Numbered from the stretch's first letter, positions 1 to 10,374 are shown. The stretch is 64,000 nucleotides of DNA from Candidatus Pantoea carbekii (GCF_000971765.1 NZ_CP010907.1:1086627-1150626), one strand, 5' to 3'. Numbers and translations: made by a program. Notes: generated by a model from the sequence alone, not told the origin.

Positions 1-317
1 TGCAAGAATTATTTAATCGTGTACGATGCAATTATTTTCGTCTTTATTTTCATTATCTTTATTTTAATGTCACTCGAATTCTTTATTTGCAAATGGATAA
101 CGTTTTTGGTTTATTTATACTATTTCCGTCCATTGCAACCGGTGTCATAACCTTAGGTCTATTAAATCAAATTACTAATGTTTTTGATCAAGTGCGTTCA
201 GCTTTTCAATATTTAATTACTTCATGGTCAACGCTCATAACTTTAATGTCAATTTATAAACGTCTACATTGCTTTGAGGAAGTTTTAAAAAATAACCCTA
301 TGTGGGGAAAAAATTAA
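1..317 (+). CDS. sbmA: SbmA/BacA-family peptide transporter, C-terminal part (cut by window edge)
   Basis: Only the last ~104 codons are present; the reading frame is open from base 3 to a TAA at 315-317. The visible protein includes [27 protein letters not shown] and [15 protein letters not shown], which match the end of E. coli SbmA closely. SbmA is a homodimeric inner-membrane importer of proline-rich and thiazole/oxazole-type antimicrobial peptides, driven by the proton gradient. The end, after a conserved IYKRLxxFEE segment, is a little shorter than in E. coli. Most of the gene lies outside the window, so intactness cannot be judged. If complete, keeping this importer would be notable in a reduced genome, because hosts often expose symbionts to such peptides. 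Confidence 0.88.
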   Translation, partial: QELFNRVRCNYFRLYFHYLYFNVTRILYLQMDNVFGLFILFPSIATGVITLGLLNQITNVFDQVRSAFQYLITSWSTLITLMSIYKRLHCFEEVLKNNPMWGKN

Positions 318-1022
318 TTAGTGAACTGTCATGTTTAAACATGATTAATAATACATATTTAACAATCCCTCAAAATAACTTTCTACCAATTCCATATTTA
401 AAAATAATTCAAAATTCTTCTAATATAATTTTATTTTTTTAATCTTATTTATAGTTTATAGAACAAATTTTATGTATAAATTAAGTTGATAATATAGATT
501 AATTATTAAATTGAACTGCATTCGAGATTTTGATTATCAATACTATAATATAAAAATAATTATTTATTACAGTTAGTAATTAACGTATTACAATGTTAAT
601 TTAATTTTATTAAATTTTTTATTTAATATTTTATTAAATGATGTATAACGCATGTTCTTTAATGAATTCATATTAATTATTAATCAATAAATATACATTG
701 ATCTATCACTGTGAATTTTATTTTTTAATTGATATTAAAGACATATTTGTAATATATTTTCTAAATAATATTCATTAGGGTAAGAGATTATTTTAACAAC
801 ATTTTTATTATTATTTTACAGTTTTTTTGAAATTCATATATTATATAAATACATAAACATATAAACTAATGCATTAATTTATATATAATATCGTTTGTAT
901 TATTAGGGTATTGAATAAATATTTTCAATTTTCTTAAATTTAAACACTTCTAATACTAAATATAACTTTATTATATTTAGTATATTAGCAGTAAGGTTTT
1001 TTTATTAAGATAATTATGGTTA
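318..1022. other. Intergenic region without recognisable genes
   Basis: About 700 bases of very AT-rich DNA between sbmA and the end of ftnA. No open frame or RNA gene was recognised. A 12-bp perfect hairpin (arms 954-965 and 971-982, loop CTTTA) lies about 40 bases beyond the ftnA stop. It could act as a weak end signal for ftnA, but it lacks a T-run on the minus strand. Confidence 0.5.
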
Positions 1023-1517
1023 TCAAATCTCTCTCATACGTCCTAACTCCTTATCAATTAAAAATAAGCCTTCACCTTTATTACCTACTAATTTCAATTT
1101 ATCTAGTACTGTTTTAAATAATTTTTCCTCTTTACGTTGCTCTGAAACATACCATTGTAGCAAATTAAAAGTAGAATAGTCTTGTGTGCTTACGGCGCAA
1201 TTGATCAAATCATTAATTTTGTTGGTTATAAACTTTTCATGCTCTAAAGCTTCGCCAAGCACTTCTCTTAATGAATTCCAATTAAAAGGTGGTGCTGCAA
1301 TATTGCCTATAATTGGTAATGCACCCGTATCACTTAAGTAATCAAACAAACGTTGCATATGTTCCATTTCTTCGCGGGCATGCATTTTTAGAAAAGAGCC
1401 GGTTCCCTCAAAACCCTTACTACTACACCATGCACTCATTTGTAAGTAAAGGTTAGAAGAGAAAAATTCTAAGTTCATTTGATTATTTAATAAAGAAGTC
1501 ATTTCAATACTTAACAT
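1023..1517 (-). CDS. ftnA: Bacterial non-haem ferritin
   Basis: 164 residues, the same size as E. coli FtnA (165) and alignable throughout. FtnA forms a 24-subunit cytoplasmic shell that oxidises Fe(II) and stores Fe(III). Ferroxidase-centre ligands are in place: Glu17, Glu50, His53, Glu94, Gln127 and Glu130 by direct count. The motif around Glu50/His53 reads HAREEMEHMQRLFDYL. It stands alone, divergent from prfC with an 860-base gap carrying long repeats. In E. coli ftnA is activated through Fur sites upstream; a tandem repeat at 1797-1840 lies 280 bases upstream here, but any link is speculation. The gene looks intact. Confidence 0.95.
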   Translation of the reverse strand: MLSIEMTSLLNNQMNLEFFSSNLYLQMSAWCSSKGFEGTGSFLKMHAREEMEHMQRLFDYLSDTGALPIIGNIAAPPFNWNSLREVLGEALEHEKFITNKINDLINCAVSTQDYSTFNLLQWYVSEQRKEEKLFKTVLDKLKLVGNKGEGLFLIDKELGRMREI

Positions 1518-1717
1518 ATATAGTATCCTTTAGTGTACTATGTATAAACAGAGTTAATTATATTTGTATTGATTTATTAGTTTTGTATATTACATTAAAG
1601 TTAATTTGATATTTTAACATAATTAATTAATATAAATCAATCATATAGATATATAACATATATTGGATGTTCTTATTGAAAAATTAAGAGTAATCGCTTA
1701 AACTTATATTATTAGAG

Positions 1718-1775
1718 CTATTATTTTGTTTAAAATAAATAATATTATTATTATTTATTTTAAACAAAATAATAG
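1718..1775. repeat. 27-bp perfect inverted repeat, 4-base loop
   Basis: Left arm 1718-1744 begins CTATTATTTTGTTTAAAATA; right arm 1749-1775 is its exact reverse complement; the loop at 1745-1748 is TTAT. The arms match at all 27 positions. As RNA or extruded DNA this would be a 27-bp hairpin. No T-run suited to a terminator follows on either strand. Function unknown. Confidence 0.9.
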
Positions 1776-1796
1776 AATTAAAAACGAACAATAAAA

Positions 1797-1840
1797 TTGA
1801 TAACAATCAATTTTGATATTGATAACAATCAATTTTGATA
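1797..1840. repeat. Exact 22-bp tandem duplication with internal dyad
   Basis: Copies at 1797-1818 and 1819-1840 are identical; each starts TTGATAACAATCAA and ends TTTTGATA. A third copy starts at 1841 but breaks off after about 6 bases. The unit contains a small dyad (TTGAT-AACA-ATCAA), which is the layout of a repeated protein-binding site. It could equally be a replication-slippage product. Confidence 0.85.
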
Positions 1841-2199
1841 TTGATTAAAATTACAAAAATTTATTAATGAACTTTAATAAAAATTTTGCTAATATTGTTA
1901 TTTATAAATGTTTATATTTAACTACTGAAGTAAGCAAATCTATAAAAATTATATTTTTAATTTATTAGTTTAAAAAATATTAATTGATTTTTTGTAAAAA
2001 AACAATGTAATATATGAAAATATTATTTTTAATGACAGATACTACAAATAAATTTACATATGATGATGCTAATATTAATTTTATTAAATAATAGTTAGTA
2101 ACTTATATCTAAATAATATTAATGAAATGATTTTTACAATATTTCATTTGATTTAGACTTTGTAAAATTGTAAAATTATGCATTAATACTGAATTATTT

Positions 2200-2258
2200 T
2201 AAATATGTCAATTAATATATCATACTGTTAAATTATGATATATTAATTGACATATTTA
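2200..2258. repeat. 25-bp perfect inverted repeat, 9-base loop
   Basis: Left arm 2200-2224 contains ATGTCAATTAATATATCATA; right arm 2234-2258 is its exact reverse complement; loop 2225-2233 is CTGTTAAAT. It lies about 120 bases upstream of the prfC start. It differs in sequence from the repeat at 1718-1775, so the two are not copies of one element. Confidence 0.9.
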
Positions 2259-2376
2259 TTAGAATTAGTAATCTTTTATCATTGCAAGTGATATTATCTA
2301 AGTAAGGAAATCAATAAAAAATTTAATTTTTAAAAATTATTAAGATATTTCTATTTAATAAAGAAGAATACATATT

Positions 2377-3969
2377 ATGTCCAATATTAAATTTTTAGAA
2401 GAGGTTAATCGTCGCCGTACTTTTGCCATTATTTCACATCCAGATGCTGGTAAAACAACTTTTACAGAAAAAGTTTTATTATTTGGAAAGGTGATTCAAA
2501 CAGCCGGAACTATTAAGGGTCGTGGTAGTAATGGTCAATATGTAAAATCTGATTGGATGGAAATGGAAAAAGAAAGAGGCATTTCAATTACTACATCCGT
2601 AATGCAATTTCCTTATTGCAATAATATTGTTAATCTATTAGATACTCCTGGTCATGAAGATTTTTCTGAAGATACTTATCGTACGTTAACAGCTGTCGAT
2701 AGCTGTTTAATGATAATTGATGCTACAAAAGGAGTGGAAGAGAGAACACGTAAATTAATAGAAGTTACTCGTTTGCGTAGTACACCTATTATTACTTTTA
2801 TGAATAAATGTGACCGCGATATTCGAGATCCTATTGATTTATTAGATGAAATAGAAAATGAACTTAGAATAGCATGTGCATTAATTACCTGGCCAATAGG
2901 GTGTGGCAAACTGTTTAAAGGAGTATATCATCTTTACAATGATCAAACATATCTATATCAGTCTGGTAAAGGGCACACTATTCAACCAATCAATATTTTA
3001 AAAGGATTATATAACTACGAACTTGATAAAAATATCGGTAACTATTTAGCTGAAAAATTACGCGATGAACTAAAATTACTGAAAGGTGTTTTACATGAAT
3101 TCGATCAAAAAATGTTTGTAAAAGGTGAAATTACACCCGTATTTTTTGGCAGCGCATTAGGTAATTTCGGTATTAATCATATGCTAGATGGATTGATTTC
3201 TTGGGCACCATGTCCGATTGCACGCCAAACTAATATTCGTATTGTCAATGCAACAGAAGAGCAGTTTAGTGGATTTGTATTTAAAATACAGGCTAATATG
3301 GATCGCAAACATCGTGACCGTATAGCTTTTATACGTATAGTATCCGGGAAATATAAAAAAGGTATGAATCTTTATCAGGTTCGTACTCGAAAAAATATAT
3401 CAATTTTTGATGCATTGACCTTTATGGGTAATTGTCGTGTTCATGTAACGGAATCTTATCCGGGGGATATTATTGGTATACATAATCATGGTACGATTCA
3501 AATTGGCGATACATTTACTCAGGGTGAAAATATTAAATTTCAAGGTATTCCAAATTTTGCACCTGAGCTATTTCGTCGTATTCGATTACGTAATCCACTG
3601 AAGCAAAAGCAATTATTAAAAGGATTAGTGCAACTTTCTGAAGAGGGTGCTGTTCAAGTATTTCGATTGCTATATAATAAAGAATTAATTGTAGGGGTGA
3701 TTGGTATTTTGCAATTTGATATGGTAGTAGAACGTTTGAAAAGTGAATACAATGTTGAAGCAATATATGAACCAGTAAATATAGTAGCGGCTCGTTGGAT
3801 AGAATGTAGTGATGTCAAAAAACTTCAAGAATTTCAATGTAAAAATATGCTCAATCTTGCGGTTGATAATAGTGATAAGTTAACCTATATCGCACCCACT
3901 ATGATCAATCTTAATATTGTGCAAGAACGTTATCCTGAAATAATTTTCCAAAAGATACGTGAACATTAG
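2377..3969 (+). CDS. prfC: Peptide chain release factor 3 (RF3)
   Basis: 530 residues against 529 in E. coli, collinear throughout. RF3 is a translational GTPase that removes RF1/RF2 from the ribosome after termination. G1 is [13 protein letters not shown] near residue 20, G2/switch [15 protein letters not shown]3 [13 protein letters not shown] near 88 and G4 NKCDRD near 142, where E. coli has NKLDRD. The C-terminal EF-G-like region ([26 protein letters not shown]) is intact. RF3 is dispensable in many bacteria, so keeping it is a small surprise. It neighbours ruvX here, unlike in E. coli, so the surroundings are rearranged. Confidence 0.97.
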   Translation: MSNIKFLEEVNRRRTFAIISHPDAGKTTFTEKVLLFGKVIQTAGTIKGRGSNGQYVKSDWMEMEKERGISITTSVMQFPYCNNIVNLLDTPGHEDFSEDTYRTLTAVDSCLMIIDATKGVEERTRKLIEVTRLRSTPIITFMNKCDRDIRDPIDLLDEIENELRIACALITWPIGCGKLFKGVYHLYNDQTYLYQSGKGHTIQPINILKGLYNYELDKNIGNYLAEKLRDELKLLKGVLHEFDQKMFVKGEITPVFFGSALGNFGINHMLDGLISWAPCPIARQTNIRIVNATEEQFSGFVFKIQANMDRKHRDRIAFIRIVSGKYKKGMNLYQVRTRKNISIFDALTFMGNCRVHVTESYPGDIIGIHNHGTIQIGDTFTQGENIKFQGIPNFAPELFRRIRLRNPLKQKQLLKGLVQLSEEGAVQVFRLLYNKELIVGVIGILQFDMVVERLKSEYNVEAIYEPVNIVAARWIECSDVKKLQEFQCKNMLNLAVDNSDKLTYIAPTMINLNIVQERYPEIIFQKIREH

Positions 3970-4403
3970 ATGATACTTAACATCATTAAGATCTACAAGC
4001 ATTAAAATAATATAATTTATACTATTGGCTAATAAATTTTAAATTCTTATTGTGATTAAGATCAACTGATGATATTTGAAAGTATCATAACTCAAATATA
4101 AAATTTAAATAGCTTGCATTTCTATAATAATATGTAGACAGTATTAAATATATATAATTAAATAATGCATCTCAATTAATTTAAACTATTTTGGTCTTTT
4201 TTAAAAGAACAAATTTTGCTACAGTTCATTAACTAAATATCCATTTTATATCATAATTATACACTTCTATTTTATAATGTATGTGATTGTAAATAAATCA
4301 TTTTCAGAATGGAATGTATATAAATGATAATTTATAATTCAATAAGTGTAAATGAGAAAAAATAAAACTTAACTAATTAATTTATATGGAAGATTAAATA
4401 TTA
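3970..4403. other. Intergenic region, nothing recognised
   Basis: 434 AT-rich bases between prfC and ruvX. No open frame, RNA gene or strong hairpin was recognised. Confidence 0.45.
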
Positions 4404-4850
4404 ATGGTTAGTGACATTTTACTTGGTTTCGATTTTGGAACTAAAAGCATTGGTGTAGCTGTTGGTCAAAAATTAACATGTACAGCACGAGCTTTAACTA
4501 CACTTAAAGCCAAAAATGGAAAACCACATTGGCATCAAATTGCCAAATTACTAAAAGATTGGCAACCAAATTATACAGTAGTTGGACTCCCTCTTAATAT
4601 GGATGGTACTGAACAGCCTCTGAGTAAACAAGTATATACTTTTGCTAATGATTTATTTACACGTTTTGGTATTACTGTTAAATTACAAGATGAACGTTTG
4701 AGTACTATAGAAGCACGCGCTTTGCTTTTTAAAAAAGGTGGATATCGTGCGTTACGAAAATCTAAAATCGATTCACAATCAGCAGTAATTATACTACAAG
4801 ATTGGTTTGAAATGAATAAATTTTACATCAATACTTCTTTAATTTTTTGA
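4404..4850 (+). CDS. ruvX: RuvX/YqgF-family RNase H-fold nuclease (pre-16S rRNA processing)
   Basis: 148 residues; E. coli YqgF has 138, the extra being a short C-terminal tail after LQDWFEMN. The family has an RNase H-like fold and is implicated in 5' maturation of 16S rRNA; a Holliday-junction resolvase role was proposed earlier. Visible motifs are [14 protein letters not shown] at the N-terminus with the first catalytic Asp, [12 protein letters not shown] near 60, LQDERLST near 97 and [14 protein letters not shown] with the last acidic residue. In E. coli it follows gshB and yqgE; here gshB lies 13 kb away on the other strand and yqgE is absent. Confidence 0.93.
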   Translation: MVSDILLGFDFGTKSIGVAVGQKLTCTARALTTLKAKNGKPHWHQIAKLLKDWQPNYTVVGLPLNMDGTEQPLSKQVYTFANDLFTRFGITVKLQDERLSTIEARALLFKKGGYRALRKSKIDSQSAVIILQDWFEMNKFYINTSLIF

Positions 4851-5184
4851 TTATATTATATTTTAATATCTTAGTGATATATATTTGAAATAATATTTGC
4901 TTTACTAAACGTAGTCTGAAAACACATTGATTGGCAATTTTTTATTGCAAACTGTATTTATATAATACGTAAAAATTAAATATCTTGAAATATATTTTTC
5001 TTTGAAGATATTTTTTAAGTGCAGATAGATATCATTTAATATGCCTTTTATTGACTATGAGTTTATTTAGTCAAAATAAAAAGTATTATTTGATTATGAT
5101 TACTCTCCTTTCTACAAGTTGTAGAAAATGTGCTTTTTTTTAAATGAATACAATTGAAATTAACGGTATTAAGACATAATAATT
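4851..5184. other. Intergenic region with a terminator-like hairpin and a short palindrome
   Basis: 334 bases between ruvX and yggS. A 9-bp stem (AAATATCTT at 4978-4986, AAGATATTT at 5005-5013, 18-base loop) runs into a T-run and may end ruvX transcription, weakly supported. At 5109-5127 lies a near-perfect palindrome, TTTCTACAA-G-TTGTAGAAA, about 57 bases upstream of yggS, possibly an operator. Confidence 0.4.
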
Positions 5185-5883
5185 ATGAATGATGTTAAAA
5201 ATAATCTGAAACGAGTGCATGAACGTATTGCTGATGCTGCAAAGCGTTGTGGACGGATCCCACGAGAAATCAAACTCCTTGCAGTTAGTAAAACTCGATC
5301 TACAAATATGATAGTAGAAGCAATTACTGCCGGACAATATGCATTTGGTGAAAATTATGCACAGGAAGGAATTAAAAAAATAGCTCAATTAGCGAAATAT
5401 CGCGAAATAGAATGGCATTTTATTGGGCCGGTACAATCGAATAAAAGCCGTCTAGTAGCAGAAAATTTTTCTTGGTGCCATACTGTCGATTGTTTGCGAA
5501 TAGCTAAACGTTTAAACGAGCAGCGTCCGAAATATTTACCATTACTAAATGTATTGATTCAAGTAAATATTAGTAATGAAAGCAGTAAATCTGGTGTCAT
5601 TATTAACACTAACGCACTAGAAGAGTTGGTAAAAGAAATTTTAATTTTGCCTGGTCTGTGTTTACGCGGGTTAATGGCAATACCTGCTCTAAAACAAGAT
5701 AAAGAATACCAGATAGCAATATTTCGTCGTATGACCAATATTTTTAATGCGTTACAAAAGCGATATTCAAAAATAGATACACTGTCTTTGGGTATGAGTA
5801 ATGATATGGAAGCGGCAATTTTTGCGGGTAGCACCTTAGTACGAATTGGCACAGATATATTTGGCTTAAGAGATTATAGGTGA
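5185..5883 (+). CDS. yggS: PLP homeostasis protein YggS (PLPBP family)
   Basis: 232 residues; E. coli YggS has 234. It is a monomeric TIM-barrel protein that binds pyridoxal phosphate without known enzyme activity and keeps the vitamin B6 pool and amino-acid metabolism balanced. The PLP-binding Lys falls exactly at residue 36 (LLAVSKTRS). FGENYAQEG, WHFIGPVQSNK, LRGLMAIP and SLGMSNDMEAAI are all present. No strong ribosome-binding site precedes the ATG. The genes that follow it in E. coli (yggT, yggU, rdgB) are missing, leaving a 940-base gap before hemW. Confidence 0.94.
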   Translation: MNDVKNNLKRVHERIADAAKRCGRIPREIKLLAVSKTRSTNMIVEAITAGQYAFGENYAQEGIKKIAQLAKYREIEWHFIGPVQSNKSRLVAENFSWCHTVDCLRIAKRLNEQRPKYLPLLNVLIQVNISNESSKSGVIINTNALEELVKEILILPGLCLRGLMAIPALKQDKEYQIAIFRRMTNIFNALQKRYSKIDTLSLGMSNDMEAAIFAGSTLVRIGTDIFGLRDYR

Positions 5884-6824
5884 ATTTAAAAGCAATAATT
5901 GAGTAATTTGATTTTTTAATTAAGAATGTTAAATTATATTTAATATTAAACTAAATTATTCCTGCATATTTAAAAATTTTTACTAAAGTATGATTGTCTA
6001 TATTTTTTAGCTTTTCGATAAAGTTATATTCTGATTATTGACTCTCTAATTTATTAGAGAACCATCTATGAATAATAGTTAAATTTAATAGTTATATAAT
6101 AAATGAATATTGTTCTTGATAATATCAAAAAATATTTTATTTTATTGTTTGCTAATATATTTTTTAAAATATATCATGAATTGATAAAACGAGTTAATTA
6201 AAACAGTTTTGAAATCATTGATCATGCATTAAGCTAATTAATGAAAATATTAGAATTATTGACTTGTCGCATTTTATACCTAATAGCTTATCAAGAATTT
6301 TTTACTATTCTAATTAGAATTTAGATAATAATTTTTCTATTATATACAAATATTACCAATATTTTTAATAAGGTTAGCAATCTCATCTTCAAAAAAATTA
6401 AACTTTAGTTTAATAAAAATCATATTAATGCAATGGGTGATTTTTTAATCTTAATTATTTATAAATAACCATTTAAAATAGTTTTTATTTTATAAAAAAT
6501 ACCATCAGAAAGTAATGCAATACGTTAACTGCAAACATAAAATCTTACCTAATGCAAATTAAATTTTTCAATTTACTGTTTTTGTTATGTATTTATAATT
6601 ATAAAATACTTAAAGATCTATTAGGTTAAAATCATTAACATATATTATTTTATATAATTTACTTTAATAAAATATTTTCTAAATTGGTTCGGATTAAAAT
6701 GTATTACCATTTTAGAATTACTGTAATATTACAATTTTAAAAAGATAGTCCTAGATTAATACAATTTTGAACTATTTGTCATTATATTTAAATATTGTTA
6801 TTAAAATAATAGAAATAGTATACA
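5884..6824. other. Gene-free gap where yggT, yggU and rdgB sit in E. coli
   Basis: 940 bases of AT-rich DNA between yggS and hemW. By E. coli order this is where yggT-yggU-rdgB would be, but no convincing trace of those proteins was read. A short dyad TCTCTAAT-TT-ATTAGAGA occurs at 6043-6060. Confidence 0.45.
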
Positions 6825-7955
6825 ATGTGCGAATTACCATCGTTAAGTCTATATATTCATATTCCTTGGTGCATAAAAAAATGTCCATATTGTGATTTTA
6901 ATTCACATACTTTAAGGGGTGAACTCCCAGATATAGAGTATGTACAACATCTGCTTAATGATTTAGAACAAGACTTACCTTTTATTTCAAAACGTCAAAT
7001 ACGTACTATTTTTATTGGCGGTGGCACTCCCAGTCTGCTGAGTGGTAAAGTAATCAAGATATTAATAGAAGGCATATATGCTCGATTATCGTTAATATCA
7101 AATCCAGAAATTACTATTGAAGCAAATCCAGGCACGGTAGAAGTAAATCGTTTCATTTCTTATCAAGAGGCTGGTATCAATAGAATTTCTATTGGTATAC
7201 AAAGTTTTAATTTACAACAATTAATCAGCATAGAACGCGTGCATAGTCCAGACGATGCATTGCAAGCAGCTTATATAGCCTCATGTCTGAAATTACGTAG
7301 TTTTAACTTTGATTTAATGTACGGATTACCGAATCAATCATTAGAAGATGCACTTGAAGATATCCAAAAAGCAATTTCGTTTAATCCATTTCATTTATCA
7401 TGGTATCAGTTTACTATTGAACCAAATACATTATTTAGTGCAAATCCACCAAAATTACCTAATGATGATTTACTATGGGATATTTTTGAACAAGGAAATT
7501 ATTTATTAACCAGGTCGGGTTACAAGCAATACGAAATTTCAGCTTACTGTAAGCCCGGTTATTATTGTGAACATAATCTTAATTATTGGTATTTTGGAGA
7601 TTATATTGGCATTGGATGTGGTGCTCATGGCAAACTGACACAGTTAGACGGTCGTATTTTTCGAACAATAAAAACTCGAAATCCATATAGTTTTATGAAA
7701 GGTAGCTACTTGTTTAAGAGGTATGAATTAGCCGATTCTGATAAACCGTTTGAATTTTTTGTTAATCGTTTTCGATTATTAGAGAAAATACCACGCTCTG
7801 ATTTTCAATTTTATACAGGCATGAATGAAAAGGTTATTCGTCCAAATATTAATCAAGCTATTTCTGCTGGATATTTACTAGAAACTAATAATTTTTGGAT
7901 CACTACTCAGAAAGGAAGACTTTTTTTAAACTATCTATTAGAATTTTTCTTATAA
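6825..7955 (+). CDS. hemW: Radical SAM haem chaperone HemW
   Basis: 376 residues; E. coli HemW has 378. HemW resembles coproporphyrinogen III dehydrogenase HemN but acts as a haem-handling chaperone for respiratory enzymes. The radical SAM cluster motif CIKKCPYC is at residues 16-23, followed by FIGGGTPSLLSG, EANPGTVE, NRISIGIQSF and GIGCGAHGK. The C-terminal HemW domain is complete and ends LFLNYLLEFFL. It is convergent with trmB. It looks fully functional. Confidence 0.95.
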   Translation: MCELPSLSLYIHIPWCIKKCPYCDFNSHTLRGELPDIEYVQHLLNDLEQDLPFISKRQIRTIFIGGGTPSLLSGKVIKILIEGIYARLSLISNPEITIEANPGTVEVNRFISYQEAGINRISIGIQSFNLQQLISIERVHSPDDALQAAYIASCLKLRSFNFDLMYGLPNQSLEDALEDIQKAISFNPFHLSWYQFTIEPNTLFSANPPKLPNDDLLWDIFEQGNYLLTRSGYKQYEISAYCKPGYYCEHNLNYWYFGDYIGIGCGAHGKLTQLDGRIFRTIKTRNPYSFMKGSYLFKRYELADSDKPFEFFVNRFRLLEKIPRSDFQFYTGMNEKVIRPNINQAISAGYLLETNNFWITTQKGRLFLNYLLEFFL

Positions 7956-8148
7956 ATAAATATGAAACCATACACATGGTATTAAGATATATTAATAATA
8001 CTTAAAATGTTATTTTTTAATACCTGAATATGTAAGATTACAGTATAATTTTTTTTAATTGATATAACTAGGTATATATATGTAATATATTTTCAATTAA
8101 ACTTTTTAATTAATCAATACAATATGTTAGCAATTAATTTAATTAATA

Positions 8149-8907
8149 TTATCTAACGCGTTCGAATATTAAAGTGCATATATTATGATTTAATATTCGA
8201 GCACGTTGTTCGAATTTTGTTAATAAATGTGTTTTATGTTGATTTATAAAATAATTATTTAGTGAACAATAAGAATAACCATGAACACTATTCATGATTT
8301 GTATGATATGGTTTACGTAAGCTTCACAGTCCGTCACTATATGTAATATACCGCCTAAATTTAGTTTTTTCATAATCAGTTCAATAAAGGGTTTTTGTAT
8401 GATACGGCGTTTATTATGACGTACCTTATGCCATGGATCAGGAAAGAAAAGTTGTAACACATATAATGCATTATCCGGAATCATTCTATATATTACTTGA
8501 ACAGCATCATAGTATATCAAACGTAAGTTAGTAATGCCTGCTTTTTTAGCTGATAATAAACAGCTACCTATGCCTCGTTTATAAACTTCTATACCTATAA
8601 AATTGTGATTTGGATTATCTTTCGCCATTTTTACCAACGAATTACCCGTGCCAAAACCAATTTCTAATATTATTGGTGATGTACCACCAAAAAGCGTTAT
8701 TAAATCTAATTGCTGTTCCTGAAATTCTATACCGATTTCTTGCCAATAATTTTCAAATGCAAATTGCTGTGCCTTTGTTAATCGTCTATGACGGCAAGTA
8801 AAACTTCGTATATAATGAAATTGTTTTGCAAAGCATTTATGAAATTTTTCAAAAATAATAAGATTATTATTAACCATGTTCAAGTTTGTTAATTTAGATT
8901 GTTTCAA
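8149..8907 (-). CDS. trmB: tRNA (guanine-N7-)-methyltransferase
   Basis: 252 residues, slightly longer than E. coli TrmB (239) because of an N-terminal extension. It makes m7G46 in the variable loop of tRNAs using S-adenosylmethionine. The SAM-binding motif LEIGFGTGNSLVKMA, the motif FFPDPWHKVRHNKRR and the C-terminal TKFEQRA are present. It is divergent from mutY with about 100 bases between them, as in E. coli where trmB/mutY are also divergent. A start further in cannot be excluded, since the extension (residues 1-20) is not conserved. Confidence 0.94.
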   Translation of the reverse strand: MKQSKLTNLNMVNNNLIIFEKFHKCFAKQFHYIRSFTCRHRRLTKAQQFAFENYWQEIGIEFQEQQLDLITLFGGTSPIILEIGFGTGNSLVKMAKDNPNHNFIGIEVYKRGIGSCLLSAKKAGITNLRLIYYDAVQVIYRMIPDNALYVLQLFFPDPWHKVRHNKRRIIQKPFIELIMKKLNLGGILHIVTDCEAYVNHIIQIMNSVHGYSYCSLNNYFINQHKTHLLTKFEQRARILNHNICTLIFERVR

Positions 8908-9027
8908 CTACTCGAATCATATACTATAAAATAGTATTTAGTAATTTTTTAAAACTTTTTTATGTTAATATTTTGATATGTATATCGTAGATAGTCTTCG
9001 ATTTTATAAGTGTGGAAAATTTTTTTT

Positions 9028-10092
9028 ATGATACAAAAAGCGCAGTTTGCACTATTTTTATTAAAATGGTATGAGCATTTTGGACGTAAAAACCTACCAT
9101 GGCAGATAGAAAAAACTCCATATAAAGTATGGCTGTCTGAAATCATGCTTCAACAAACCCAAGTTAAAACTGTAATCCCTTACTTTCAACGATTCATTGT
9201 GCGTTTTCCTACCATTACTGATTTATCAATTGCATCATTAGATGAAGTGCTCTATCTTTGGAGCGGATTAGGTTATTATGCACGCGCACGTAATCTTCAT
9301 CAAACAGCAAAATTAATTGTAGATAAGTATGACGGGCAATTTCCTAATCAATACGATCAGTTATTAGCAATGCCAGGTATAGGCCGTTCTACGGCTGGTG
9401 CAATTCTCTCATTATCCTTTGGCCTACATTTTCCAATTCTTGACGGTAACGTAAAGCGTGTGCTTTCTCGCTGCTATGCAGTTAATGGTTTACCGGGTAG
9501 TAAAGAAATACAAAAACGTTTATGGAAAATTAGCGAAAATATAACACCTATAGAAAAAGTTGGTCTATTTAATCAAGCAATGATGGATTTAGGCGCGTTA
9601 ATATGTACCCGCTGTCATCCTAAATGCAATATTTGTCCATTGCATGATGTTTGTATAGCCTATAAAGATGGTAACTGGAGTCATTACCCAACTAAAAGAT
9701 CTAAGAAACAACTACCGAACTATACTAATTTTTTTTTAATCATACAACATGGTGAGAAGGTATGGTTAGAACGACGTCCACTTATAGACGGTTTATGGGC
9801 AGGATTATTTTGTTTTCCAAAATTTAACAAAGAGATAGAATTAATTGATTGGTTAAAACAACGTAATATTAAAATATATCCTCGAAAACTTAATTCTTTT
9901 AAACATATTTTTAGTCATTTCTATTTACATATTGTTCCTATGTGGTTGATATTGCCATCTTTTAATTTATTAATTGAAGATAAAGGATCTGCATGGTATG
10001 ATTTAATCAATCCTCTATCAGTAGGTTTAGCAGCTCCGGTAAAGAAATTGTTAAATAAATTAAAAAATAATCTTCTGCATACTACACCATAG
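9028..10092 (+). CDS. mutY: Adenine DNA glycosylase MutY
   Basis: 354 residues from the ATG at 9028; E. coli MutY has 350. MutY removes adenine mispaired with 8-oxoguanine. The helix-hairpin-helix and catalytic region are intact ([17 protein letters not shown] with the catalytic Glu; [24 protein letters not shown] with the catalytic Asp). The [4Fe-4S] ligands keep the spacing C-x6-C-x2-C-x5-C in [17 protein letters not shown]. The C-terminal NUDIX-like domain follows. A GTG at 9010 in frame adds six unconserved residues; the ATG at 9028 aligns with E. coli and has GTGGA upstream. yggX follows after 33 bases. Confidence 0.95.
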   Translation: MIQKAQFALFLLKWYEHFGRKNLPWQIEKTPYKVWLSEIMLQQTQVKTVIPYFQRFIVRFPTITDLSIASLDEVLYLWSGLGYYARARNLHQTAKLIVDKYDGQFPNQYDQLLAMPGIGRSTAGAILSLSFGLHFPILDGNVKRVLSRCYAVNGLPGSKEIQKRLWKISENITPIEKVGLFNQAMMDLGALICTRCHPKCNICPLHDVCIAYKDGNWSHYPTKRSKKQLPNYTNFFLIIQHGEKVWLERRPLIDGLWAGLFCFPKFNKEIELIDWLKQRNIKIYPRKLNSFKHIFSHFYLHIVPMWLILPSFNLLIEDKGSAWYDLINPLSVGLAAPVKKLLNKLKNNLLHTTP

Positions 10093-10125
10093 GTTATGTA
10101 AAGTCATTGGAATGTGGAAAAATTA

Positions 10126-10374
10126 ATGAAACGTACTATTTTTTGTAGGTATCTTCAATGTAATGCTGAAGGGCAGGATTTTCAAATTTATCCCGGCCAA
10201 TTAGGTAAAAGAATTTATAACGAAATTTCAAAGCAAGCTTGGAAAAAATGGATAGTTCAGCAAACAATTTTAATAAACGAAAGACATCTTAATATGCTGC
10301 ACTTGGAAGATCAAAAATTTTTAGAACAAGAAATGATTAATTTCCTTTTTAAAGAAGAAACTGTATATAATTAA
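10126..10374 (+). CDS. yggX: Fe(II)-trafficking / oxidative protection protein YggX
   Basis: 82 residues; E. coli YggX has 91, the difference being a shorter C-terminus. YggX protects iron-sulphur clusters from oxidative damage and has been proposed to traffic Fe(II). The N-terminal [18 protein letters not shown] (with the functional Cys), [18 protein letters not shown] and EQEMINFLF are conserved. The ATG at 10126 fits the family start; a GTG four codons upstream lies inside the GTGGAAA ribosome-binding sequence. It sits just after mutY as in E. coli, an oxidative-damage pair, and before the dead mltC. Confidence 0.93.
   Translation: MKRTIFCRYLQCNAEGQDFQIYPGQLGKRIYNEISKQAWKKWIVQQTILINERHLNMLHLEDQKFLEQEMINFLFKEETVYN

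Larger units (their letters stand above)
1518..2376. other. Repeat-rich intergenic region between ftnA and prfC
   Basis: No gene is recognised in these 860 bases. The region separates divergent ftnA and prfC and contains two very long perfect inverted repeats and one exact tandem duplication, listed separately. The rest is simple AT-rich DNA. Confidence 0.6.
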
